41,710 nt of DNA from assembly GCA_027459465.1 (NCBI GenBank), contig DAIDIH010000024.1, positions 1 to 41,710 of the forward strand. Reading direction: 5' to 3'. Below, in pieces: positions 8,388 through 15,101 of this stretch. Each line of letters opens with the position of its first letter. Position 1 is the first letter of the stretch. Both the position numbers and the translations under genes were made by a program. The DNA is from Bryobacterales bacterium (GTDB taxonomy: Bacteria > Acidobacteriota > Terriglobia > Bryobacterales > Bryobacteraceae). Under the pieces are notes generated by a model. That model was not told where the DNA came from, did no database searches, and was given only the letters and a program-made list of their open reading frames with translations.

Positions 8388-8972
8388 CTATTTTGCGGTC
8401 AGCGTGAGAAGGTGGACTTCTCTGGCTTGGCCGGCGGTTTTCAGAAGTTCCGCTATGGCCCTGGCCGTCGCTCCGGAACCGTGAAGGTCATCAAATAACA
8501 GCAGGTTCTTCCCCTTCGTCAGCGCAGTCGTCACCATGAAGGCGTCCTTCAATGCCTCGACCCTTTTATCGTACTCAACAATGTCTTTCAGTTGTGGCGT
8601 CCGCTTCACTTTCGTGACGCAGGGCGCGCAGAGCGGAATGTCGAGCCGCGCGGAGAGTGCGCCGGCGACCAATCGTACAGGTTGGTGCTTGCGGGTAAGC
8701 GAGGGAGGCACGGGAACGATTGCGTCGATAGGCGGCTTCCAAGACGCGCCCAGGAATGTGACGATGGCGTCGGTCAGCGGCGTTACGGCAGCGAGGTCGT
8801 TGCGGTACTTCAGCCGATAAAGCAGTTCGCCCACAGGGGAGCGCATTGTGTCGAAACGCGGATGCCCGAATGGATCGTAGCCAAGAAACGTGCTGCTGCG
8901 CGTATGAACGTCGAGAGCGAAGCCCTCGCGCCACGGTCCTCGAAGGCGTCTGGGGTTTATTTCGATGCTCAC
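8388..8972 (-). CDS. ComF-like phosphoribosyltransferase without zinc finger
   Basis: A 194-residue type I phosphoribosyltransferase. The PRPP-binding loop LLLFDDLHGSGAT lies near residues 157-169, preceded by a ComF-like core IVPVPPSLTRKHQPVRLVA near 86-104. ComF proteins usually begin with a CxxC zinc knuckle, which is absent here; instead there is an N-terminal GYDPFGHPRFD stretch. Known family members handle PRPP-linked bases; this substrate is not predictable. GTG at 8972 has AAGGGG eight bases upstream and is preferred over TTG at 8978. Seven bases separate it from the SLOG gene, arguing for a two-gene unit. A role in nucleotide signalling or defence is inference from this pairing. Confidence 0.8.
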   Translation of the reverse strand: MSIEINPRRLRGPWREGFALDVHTRSSTFLGYDPFGHPRFDTMRSPVGELLYRLKYRNDLAAVTPLTDAIVTFLGASWKPPIDAIVPVPPSLTRKHQPVRLVAGALSARLDIPLCAPCVTKVKRTPQLKDIVEYDKRVEALKDAFMVTTALTKGKNLLLFDDLHGSGATARAIAELLKTAGQAREVHLLTLTAK

Positions 8973-9287
8973 GGCCAATGCCCCTTGCGGCGTAGTGTCT
9001 CACAGGGTGAACGATGTTTTCGAGTTTCGTCAAGCCGCCGGTTCTCCGTGCTGGCGAAGCCGATGCTGAGACCGAAGAGGGATCTTTGGCTATGATCGAA
9101 GCTGATCCTGCCTCGTGTCCGAACTCATGTCCACGTGACGCCGCGGCACATGTCCTGGCGCGTTGGCCGCATGGCCAACCAGACGCGGGCCGTGGCCGCG
9201 ACATACGAACCGCTCGCTCGCCGCGAGTTTCCAAGTCTCGGCCGGGTCGATTCAGGCTGCTCCAAGCCACCGACGAAGCAAGTTGCC
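8973..9287. other. 315-base stretch upstream of the phosphoribosyltransferase gene, no gene recognised
   Basis: This space lies between the end of the two-helix membrane protein gene and the start of the phosphoribosyltransferase gene, both on the minus strand. Open frames cross it, but none has a recognisable protein character or good ribosome site. It most likely holds the promoter of the phosphoribosyltransferase/SLOG pair, although no convincing -35/-10 pair could be picked out by eye. A hairpin that would end the preceding gene lies at its right edge (9282-9297). Confidence 0.5.
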
Positions 9288-9297
9288 TTAGGGCAAC
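9282..9297 (-). terminator. Hairpin over the stop codon of the two-helix membrane protein gene
   Basis: On the minus strand the bases read GTTGCC-CTAA-GGCAAC, a perfect six-base-pair stem with a four-base loop that contains the TAA stop of the gene ending at 9288. The following bases are TTGCTT, only moderately T-rich. It may be a short intrinsic terminator or an mRNA-end stabiliser. If so, the membrane protein and the phosphoribosyltransferase/SLOG pair would be separate transcripts. Confidence 0.5.
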
Positions 9298-9866
9298 GAG
9301 GCCGCCAGTGCGCTAAGACGCGTTGCGACCTCTTTTACGCCCGGCGCGAATTTCACGGACTTGGCGTCCGTTTCGAGGCCGCTTACGTCGATCCCTGTTG
9401 CGATCCGGACCTGCTCGAGAATCGACAGTGTCCGCGCTTCAAAACGGGAGTGATAGAGCGACACTGTCTCGGCGTACCACCTCAGGGCACCGGCGGCCTC
9501 TTGGGCAATAAGCCCCTGTCCAGGTTTAAATCGGTCATTGTAACGCTCGCGGACCTGGTAAAAGTCGAGCAACTCCTTCGAAAGGTCCGCCGTCTCTTTT
9601 CGCAGGGCGCTCACGGTCCGAAGGTCCTTCAACTGCTTTCTGAGTTCACTCCTCTCTCGTGCGTCGTCGCGGTGTAGTTTCCAAGCAGAGGCGAACGTCA
9701 GAGCGCATAGCAACGCAACGGCGATCTTGACCCTGAGCCCGAAGGTCTTGCCGGCTTCTGGCGCTGGCGCAAAGAACACGATGACCGCGATGAGAACGGG
9801 GAGGATTATAACGGCAAACTCAGCCACGAACCATTGTGTTTGGGAGTGTTCGCGAACTGCAAGCAA
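9288..9866 (-). CDS. Two-helix membrane protein with coiled coil, unknown function
   Basis: A 192-residue protein not recognised as a known family. It has two predicted membrane helices at about residues 13-33 and 45-63, joined by a short loop containing AGK. A charged, probably coiled-coil segment follows at about 66-105 (RDDARERSELRKQLKDLR, then KETADLSKELLDF). The C-terminal half is soluble and mostly helical. TTG at 9866 gives the longest form; GTG at 9827 would start right at the first helix. Neither has a strong ribosome site. Codon use is less GC-extreme than in the flanking genes, like the SLOG and phosphoribosyltransferase genes, so the three may have arrived together. It lies 24 bases after the hydantoinase gene on the same strand. 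Confidence 0.65.
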   Translation of the reverse strand: MLAVREHSQTQWFVAEFAVIILPVLIAVIVFFAPAPEAGKTFGLRVKIAVALLCALTFASAWKLHRDDARERSELRKQLKDLRTVSALRKETADLSKELLDFYQVRERYNDRFKPGQGLIAQEAAGALRWYAETVSLYHSRFEARTLSILEQVRIATGIDVSGLETDAKSVKFAPGVKEVATRLSALAASLP

Positions 9867-9890
9867 ATAATTCGCTCGTTGCGTTCTGGG

Positions 9891-11798
9891 TTAGCGCGTG
9901 AGGATGAGCGTGCCTTCGGGGTCGAGGCGGTAGCGCCACGCGGGAGGGACGAGGGTGGTGGCGCCGTAGTCGGCGATGAGGGCGGGGCCGGGTTTGGAGC
10001 GGCCAGACACGGCGGCGCGGGAGAGGACGGGAGTTGGGCGCCGCTGGCCTGAAACAAAAATGCGGCGAATTGTTTGAAACATTTCGCCGGATCCGGCGCG
10101 GAGCGCGCCTTGGGGTTTAGGAGCTGTCAGGCGGGCGCGGACGCGGACGGCGACGATCTCGGTGGAGCGGGTTGGGTCGGAGTAGCCGTAGAGGGCGTGG
10201 TGGGCGCGGTGGAACGGGGCGGCGGGATCGGCCGGGTTCCAGGGGACGGTGATTTCGTAGCTTTGGCCGCGGTAGCGGAGGTCGGCGGTGCGCGTGAGCA
10301 CGGCCAGGGGCAAGGCTTTGCGGGCTTGTTTTTCCAGCGTCCGGAAAAGCGGCTCGACGTTCGCGCGGCCAAGCGAACCGGCGGCGAAGTCTCGGACCGG
10401 GTCGGCCAGCAGCATGCCGAGGGCGGAGAGGACCCCGGCGAGGGCGGGGACGAGGACGGTTTCGATGCCCAAGTCCGCGGCGATTTCGCAGGCGTGGAGG
10501 CCGCCGCAGCCCCCAAAGGCGAGGAGGGCGAAGCGGCGGGGGTCGTGGCCGCGCTCGACGCTGACGACGCGGATCGCGCGTTCCATGCCGGCGTTGGCGG
10601 CGCGGAGGATGCCCGCGGCCGCCGCGGTGCGCGACAGGTTCAGAGATTTCGCGATGCGGTCGACGGCGCGCTCGGCGCGGGCCGGGTCGAGGGTGAGTTC
10701 GCCGGATACGAGTTGGTCCGGGCCGATGCGGCCGAGGACAACATGGGCGTCGGTGACGGTGGCGTCCTCGCCTTTGCCGTAGCAGGCCGGGCCGGGGTCG
10801 GCGCCGGCGCTCTCGGGGCCGACGTGGAGGAGCCCGCCTTCATCAACGCGGGCGATGGAGCCGCCGCCGGCGCCGACGGTATGGATGTCAAGCATGGGGA
10901 CGCGGACAGGGAAGCCGTCGATGGAGCCTTCAGAGGCTTCGACCGGCTCACCGTCGCAGAGGCTGACGTCGGTGGAGGTGCCTCCCATATCGAAACCGAG
11001 GATGCGGGAGTAGCCGGAGCGGTGGGCGAGGCGCACGGCTCCAACCACGCCTCCGGCAGGTCCGGAAAGTATCGTGCGGACAGCGTGGCGGGCGGCGTTT
11101 TTGGCCTCGAGCGAGCCGCCGTTCGATTGCAGAATCGCGACGCGGCAGTTGGCCTTGCGCTCGAGATCGGTCAGGTAGCGCTCCATCAGCGGGCCGACGT
11201 AAGCGTTGATCAGCGTGGTGGAGGTGCGCTCGTACTCGCGGAATTCGGGGCAGATGTCGTGGGAGGCGGAGAGGTAGCCGAGGCCGTCGAGGGCGGCGGC
11301 AGTGGCCTGCTCGTTCTCGGGCGTCTGGTAGGCGTGGAGGAAGCAGATGGCGATGGATTCGACGCCTTCGCGCTTCAGGCGGGCGCGGAGGCGGTGGAGT
11401 TCGGCGGTGCTGGGGCGGAGTTCGATGGAGCCATCGGCATGGGCGCGTTCGTGGACGCCGAAGCAGAGTTCGCGCGGGAGGAGATGGCGGCGAGGCGAGG
11501 GGGTGAGGTTGTAGAGTTCGGCGCGGCACTGGCGGCCGATGAAGATGACGTCTTCAAACCCCGCCGTGGTGACCAGCGCGGTGCGGGCGCCTTTGCGTTC
11601 GAGCAGAGCGTTCGTGGCCACGGTTGAGCCGTGGATGAGGGCGGCGTGGGCGGGCACGGCCGCGCGGCGGAGACCGGCGAGGATGACGGCAGCGGGGTCG
11701 CGGGGGTTGGAGCGGAGCTTGAAGACTTCGAGTTTTCCGTTGTCGTGGAGGACCACGAAATCGGTGAACGTGCCGCCGGAGTCGACGCCGATGCGCAT
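9891..11798 (-). CDS. Hydantoinase/oxoprolinase family protein, HyuA subunit type
   Basis: A 635-residue protein of the HyuA (N-methylhydantoinase A) family, ATP-dependent amidohydrolases that open hydantoin or 5-oxoproline rings. The N-terminal actin-like ATPase starts MRIGVDSGGTFTDFVVL, with HGSTVATNALLERKG soon after. The middle has ILSGPAGGVVGAVR and ILGFDMGGTSTDVSL, then TVGAGGGSIARVD and PGPACYGKG, all signature blocks. The length is short of the usual 680-700. HyuA normally works with HyuB, often the next gene, but no HyuB is visible on either side. The substrate is therefore open, and it may pair with a HyuB encoded elsewhere. The gene follows the DUF1684 gene by nine bases, suggesting co-transcription. 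Confidence 0.9.
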   Translation of the reverse strand: MRIGVDSGGTFTDFVVLHDNGKLEVFKLRSNPRDPAAVILAGLRRAAVPAHAALIHGSTVATNALLERKGARTALVTTAGFEDVIFIGRQCRAELYNLTPSPRRHLLPRELCFGVHERAHADGSIELRPSTAELHRLRARLKREGVESIAICFLHAYQTPENEQATAAALDGLGYLSASHDICPEFREYERTSTTLINAYVGPLMERYLTDLERKANCRVAILQSNGGSLEAKNAARHAVRTILSGPAGGVVGAVRLAHRSGYSRILGFDMGGTSTDVSLCDGEPVEASEGSIDGFPVRVPMLDIHTVGAGGGSIARVDEGGLLHVGPESAGADPGPACYGKGEDATVTDAHVVLGRIGPDQLVSGELTLDPARAERAVDRIAKSLNLSRTAAAAGILRAANAGMERAIRVVSVERGHDPRRFALLAFGGCGGLHACEIAADLGIETVLVPALAGVLSALGMLLADPVRDFAAGSLGRANVEPLFRTLEKQARKALPLAVLTRTADLRYRGQSYEITVPWNPADPAAPFHRAHHALYGYSDPTRSTEIVAVRVRARLTAPKPQGALRAGSGEMFQTIRRIFVSGQRRPTPVLSRAAVSGRSKPGPALIADYGATTLVPPAWRYRLDPEGTLILTR

Positions 11799-11807
11799 GC
11801 GGGGTGG

Positions 11808-12668
11808 TTAGTGGTCTCCGTATTTGAGTTCGCCGGCTTCAATGGCGATGGGCAGGCGGCTGGAGGGAGTGGGCAGCGGGCAGGTGGCGTAGGGGGTGAA
11901 GGCGCAGGGAGGGTTGTAGGCTTCGTTGAAGTCGAGGACAACGGTGTCCCCGGTGGGGATGGGGGCTTTCAGGAAGCGGCCGGCGCCGTAGGTGGTTTTG
12001 CCGGCGGTGCGGTCATGGAAAACGAAGAAGAGCGAGCCTTCGTCGATGGTCCCATCGAGGCGGAAGGTTTGGCCCTGGAGGCGGAACTCGGCGTAGCCGG
12101 GGCTGGTTGCGTCAACGCTCGTGCCGAGGACGGTGGGGATGCGGAGGGTTTTCGGCGGGTTGTAGCGATGGTATGTGGCTTCGACGCGGTATTCGGGGCG
12201 GACGGGATACCAGCGAAGACCGTGGAAATTGCGGCGCGCTTCGGCGTTGGGGTCCTTGAGGCGGATGCCGATGCGGTCGCCGCGTTCGATGACGAGCATG
12301 AGAACCTGGCCGGCCTGGACGACATCGGGGGCTTGATCACCGGCATCGGACTTGAGGACGGCGGTTGCGGCGGGCTTGCCGTTGATGAGGACGTGGGCGC
12401 CGGGGGCGGCGTGGAAGGTGACGCGGCGGTTGTGGAGGGTGAAGATGCCGGCATGGGCCGGAGCGTCGCCGGAGGGGAGGGCGACATCGGAGCCAGGCGC
12501 GGTTCCGGCGGAGTTGGGGCCCTCTTTCAACCAGGAAAGGCCGGCGAGGGAGAGCCAGCCGTCGGGCTTGCGGAGTTCCTGCTCGCGATGGGCGCGCCAC
12601 TCGTCGACCGACGCCTGGTAGGAAGGCGCGCCGGCGGCGAACAGAAGGGCGAGCAGCAGCGGAGCCAT
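11808..12668 (-). CDS. DUF1684 domain protein, exported
   Basis: A 286-residue protein of the DUF1684 family. It starts with a signal peptide (MAPLLLALLFAAGAPS), then has the family's RKPDGWLSLAGLSWLKEG block near residues 34-51 and ends with DFNEAYNPPCAFTPYATCPL followed by SRLPIAIEAGE, the conserved C-terminus. Members are found mainly in Acidobacteria, Bacteroidetes and Actinobacteria, and their biochemical role is not known. ATG at 12668 is chosen because it begins the signal peptide; the frame stays open to 12785, but that part overlaps the divergent FkbM gene. Only 51 bases separate its start from the divergent gene, so the promoters overlap or lie within coding sequence. Confidence 0.88.
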   Translation of the reverse strand: MAPLLLALLFAAGAPSYQASVDEWRAHREQELRKPDGWLSLAGLSWLKEGPNSAGTAPGSDVALPSGDAPAHAGIFTLHNRRVTFHAAPGAHVLINGKPAATAVLKSDAGDQAPDVVQAGQVLMLVIERGDRIGIRLKDPNAEARRNFHGLRWYPVRPEYRVEATYHRYNPPKTLRIPTVLGTSVDATSPGYAEFRLQGQTFRLDGTIDEGSLFFVFHDRTAGKTTYGAGRFLKAPIPTGDTVVLDFNEAYNPPCAFTPYATCPLPTPSSRLPIAIEAGELKYGDH

Positions 12669-12719
12669 GATCCAAGGTACAACGGCGGATTCGCGTTCCG
12701 GCGTTACCATCCAGATGAT

Positions 12720-13727
12720 ATGGACCGGGCCATGGCGGAGAAAATCATCAGCGATGCCGGTGGCGTCCTGGATGAGTGGTCGCATGAATCGAATTTCGCG
12801 GATCTTTTCTGGAGCTATCGCTTACTTCTGCAGCGACCGCCGGAGTATTCGGACAAAGCCACTTACAAGCAGCGATGCGCGGCCGATCTGCGCACTTTGG
12901 TGCGAGGTTTTATCGACTGTCAGGAATTCCGGAATCTCTGGAAGATCGGCGAGGATGCCAGAATTCCGCTGCCGGACGTGGCCGTCCTCAGCGAGCGGAA
13001 CGGATTCCGCTACTGGTTCAACATGCGCGACCGGGCGATTGGACACAACATCGCCAAGGGCTGTTACGAGGTCAAGGTCACCGAGTTAGTGTCCCAGTTC
13101 GTTAAGCCCGGGATGAGCTGTCTTGACGTGGGCGCTAACCTAGGATATTTCTCCGTGCTGATGGGGAGGCTTGCCGGCAGCCAGGGCCGGGTGTACGCCG
13201 TGGAGCCGTTCCCCGCAAACTACGACCTGCTTGTACGGAACATCGAAGAAAACGGGCTGCGCGAGGTGGTGACGCCGTATAAGCTGGCGGCTTACGATAA
13301 GGGCGGTTCGGGCGAGATGTACTTTCGCGCGGATGAGCTGAACGACAACTTAGGTTCGATGTTCTTGTCCGGAAAGCCCCAGGAGAGCTACTTGTCACGC
13401 ACGCCAGTGACGCGGGCGCGGTTGGACGACGTTCTCCCTCAGGGTGCGGCGGTGGATTTCGCGAAAATCGACGTCGAGGGAGCCGAGGTGCATTGCCTGC
13501 GGGGAATGTCCCGGATTCTTAGCGATTCGCACCCGGCTCTGGTGGTCGAGTTGAACGAACTGGGCCTTGCAAGGAACGGGAGCACGGCGGAAGAGCTGAT
13601 CGGTTTGGTTGAAGGCGCCGGCTACATCGTGTTGGACGCGGCCACGCAGTCTAACTTCGTTCTGCCCGCGCGTAAGTTGCGCGATCCGCACGCCATCAAG
13701 AATCTGTTTTGCCGCTACGGCGGATAG
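12720..13727 (+). CDS. FkbM-family SAM-dependent methyltransferase
   Basis: A 335-residue protein whose C-terminal two thirds form a class I methyltransferase. It has CLDVGANLGYFSVLMGRL near residues 133-150 (SAM-binding motif I), VYAVEPFPANYDLL (motif II acidic residue), and FAKIDVEGAEVHCLRGM, the KIDVEG block typical of the FkbM family, which often methylates sugars or polyketides. The first 110 residues are a separate helical region of unknown role with LFWSYRLLLQRPPEYSDK, reminiscent of N-termini fused to glycan-modifying enzymes. ATG at 12720 is used; ATG at 12732 is equally possible, as neither has a clear ribosome site. It stands alone, and no glycan cluster surrounds it. Confidence 0.88.
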   Translation: MDRAMAEKIISDAGGVLDEWSHESNFADLFWSYRLLLQRPPEYSDKATYKQRCAADLRTLVRGFIDCQEFRNLWKIGEDARIPLPDVAVLSERNGFRYWFNMRDRAIGHNIAKGCYEVKVTELVSQFVKPGMSCLDVGANLGYFSVLMGRLAGSQGRVYAVEPFPANYDLLVRNIEENGLREVVTPYKLAAYDKGGSGEMYFRADELNDNLGSMFLSGKPQESYLSRTPVTRARLDDVLPQGAAVDFAKIDVEGAEVHCLRGMSRILSDSHPALVVELNELGLARNGSTAEELIGLVEGAGYIVLDAATQSNFVLPARKLRDPHAIKNLFCRYGG

Positions 13728-13740
13728 TCATGGCGGCGGC

Positions 13741-13754
13741 ACGCCCGCGGGCGT
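13741..13754. repeat. Perfect 14-base palindrome between FkbM and SMP-30 genes
   Basis: ACGCCCGCGGGCGT reads the same on both strands. It lies 13 bases after the FkbM stop and 26 bases before the next start. As RNA it could form a five-pair stem with a CGCG loop and may help end the FkbM transcript, or it could be an operator-like site for the lactonase gene. There is no T-tract. Confidence 0.35.
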
Positions 13755-13780
13755 TGACGGCGCAACCGTAGAATAGGAAA

Positions 13781-14656
13781 GTGAGATTACGGTTCGCGGT
13801 GTGGCTGTGGGCCGCCGCTCTGTTTGGCCAGGAGTTTTCGGGCATCCAGCTCGAAAAGTTCGCGTGGGGTTTCAACTACACCGAGGGACCGGTGTGGACG
13901 GCGCAGGACGGGCTGATTTTCGCCGACGTGCCGATGAACCTCGTGTATCGCGTGAAGGCGGGCGGGACGCCGGCGGTGTTGCGGCGGGACTCGGGCGGCA
14001 CGATGGGCGAGGCGCTGGACGCCAGGGGGCGGCTGTATATGTGCGAGACCGCGGGCCGGCGCGTGGTGCGAATGGACAAGGACGGCAAGATCGAGGTGCT
14101 GGCCGAGCGGTGGGCAGGCAAGCGGCTGAACGCGCCCAACGACATTGTGGTGCGGCGGGACGGGAACGCGTGGTTTACCGATCCGGCGTTCGGAAGCGCG
14201 CAGGACACGCGCGACCTGGATTTTTACGGGGTGTTCCACATAACGCCCGCGGGGAAACTGGATGTGATCGCGAAGCCGAAGGGCCGGCCCAACGGCGTCG
14301 CGCTTTCCCCCGATGGGAAGACCCTATACGTGACGAACTCGGACGAGCGCAACGTCCGGGCGTACCGGTTGGACCGGAAGGGCGATGCGGCGGGGGAGAC
14401 GGTGGTGGTGTCGTTTGTCGAGGGCGTGCCGGACGGGATTTGCACCGACGAGCAGGGGAACCTGTACGTGGCGGCGCGGAAGCTGTTCATTTATTCGCCG
14501 AAAGGGCAGTTGCTTTGGGCGTTACCGCTCGAGGAGACGCCGACGAACTGCGCGTTTGGGGATGCCGATATGAAGTCGCTGTTTGTGACGACGCGCACGA
14601 TGCTGTTCCGGCTGAGGATGCCGGTGAAGGGTTGGAGCGTTGACGAGCGGCAATGA
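13781..14656 (+). CDS. SMP-30/gluconolactonase-like beta-propeller, exported
   Basis: A 291-residue six-bladed propeller protein of the SMP-30/LRE family, calcium-dependent lactonases that open sugar lactones. After a hydrophobic leader (FAVWLWAAALFGQ) come the metal-site glutamate in NYTEGPVW, the KRLNAPNDIVVRRDGNAWFTDPAFG block with the conserved asparagine and aspartate, and RPNGVALSPDGKTLYVTNS. GTG at 13781 sits directly after AGGAAA. The substrate is not predictable; many acidobacterial members are periplasmic and linked to sugar breakdown. The 3' end overlaps the NUDIX gene by 17 bases. Confidence 0.87.
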   Translation: MRLRFAVWLWAAALFGQEFSGIQLEKFAWGFNYTEGPVWTAQDGLIFADVPMNLVYRVKAGGTPAVLRRDSGGTMGEALDARGRLYMCETAGRRVVRMDKDGKIEVLAERWAGKRLNAPNDIVVRRDGNAWFTDPAFGSAQDTRDLDFYGVFHITPAGKLDVIAKPKGRPNGVALSPDGKTLYVTNSDERNVRAYRLDRKGDAAGETVVVSFVEGVPDGICTDEQGNLYVAARKLFIYSPKGQLLWALPLEETPTNCAFGDADMKSLFVTTRTMLFRLRMPVKGWSVDERQ

Positions 14657-15101
14657 TTCCCGGCGGTATCCGGAACATCCTTTCATCGGCGTAGGCGGAC
14701 TGGTGTTTGAAGCGGGGCGTGTGCTGCTGGTGGAGCGCGGGAAGGATCCGCTGAAGGGATGGTGGTCGCTGCCGGGGGGAATTCTGGAGACGGGCGAGCG
14801 GCTGGCCGAGGGCGTGAAGCGGGAAGTGGCGGAGGAGACGGGGCTCGAGGTGGACCCGTACGAGATGTTCGAGATCTTCGAACGGATTCTGCGCGATGAC
14901 GAGGGGCGGGCGGAGTATCACTACGTGCTGATCGATTATTTGTGCCGCGTGACGGGAGGCGAGGCGCGGGCGGCGGACGATGCGGCGGGGTTGGCGTGGG
15001 TGAAGCGCGAGGAGTTGCGGAGTTACAAGATTACGGCGGGGACGCTTGACGTGGTGGAGCGGGCGTTTGAGAAGTTGCGCGAGCGCGGGGAGCTGGCATG
15101 A
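14640..15101 (+). CDS. NUDIX hydrolase
   Basis: A 153-residue NUDIX protein. The Nudix box runs from GGILETGERLAEGVKREVAE into ETGLEV (GX5EX7REUXEEXGU), preceded by LVERGKDPLKGWWSLPGG. The FIGVGGLVF start and PLKGWW feature resemble the ADP-ribose or coenzyme-type subgroup, but substrate cannot be assigned. TTG at 14640 is the only start that keeps the whole domain, because the ATG at 14653 is in another frame. The gene overlaps the SMP-30 gene by 17 bases, and its last four bases overlap the mutS2 start, so the three are translated as a unit. Confidence 0.92.
   Translation: MTSGNDSRRYPEHPFIGVGGLVFEAGRVLLVERGKDPLKGWWSLPGGILETGERLAEGVKREVAEETGLEVDPYEMFEIFERILRDDEGRAEYHYVLIDYLCRVTGGEARAADDAAGLAWVKREELRSYKITAGTLDVVERAFEKLRERGELA

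Noticed and set aside
10074-11627. Long plus-strand open frame opposite the hydantoinase gene
   Set aside because: It is antisense to an unmistakable HyuA protein. Its product is a glycine/alanine/acid-rich composition artefact of very GC-rich DNA with no domain.
11631-12719. Upstream extension of the FkbM gene frame
   Set aside because: It runs antisense to the DUF1684 and hydantoinase genes and is glycine-rich noise.
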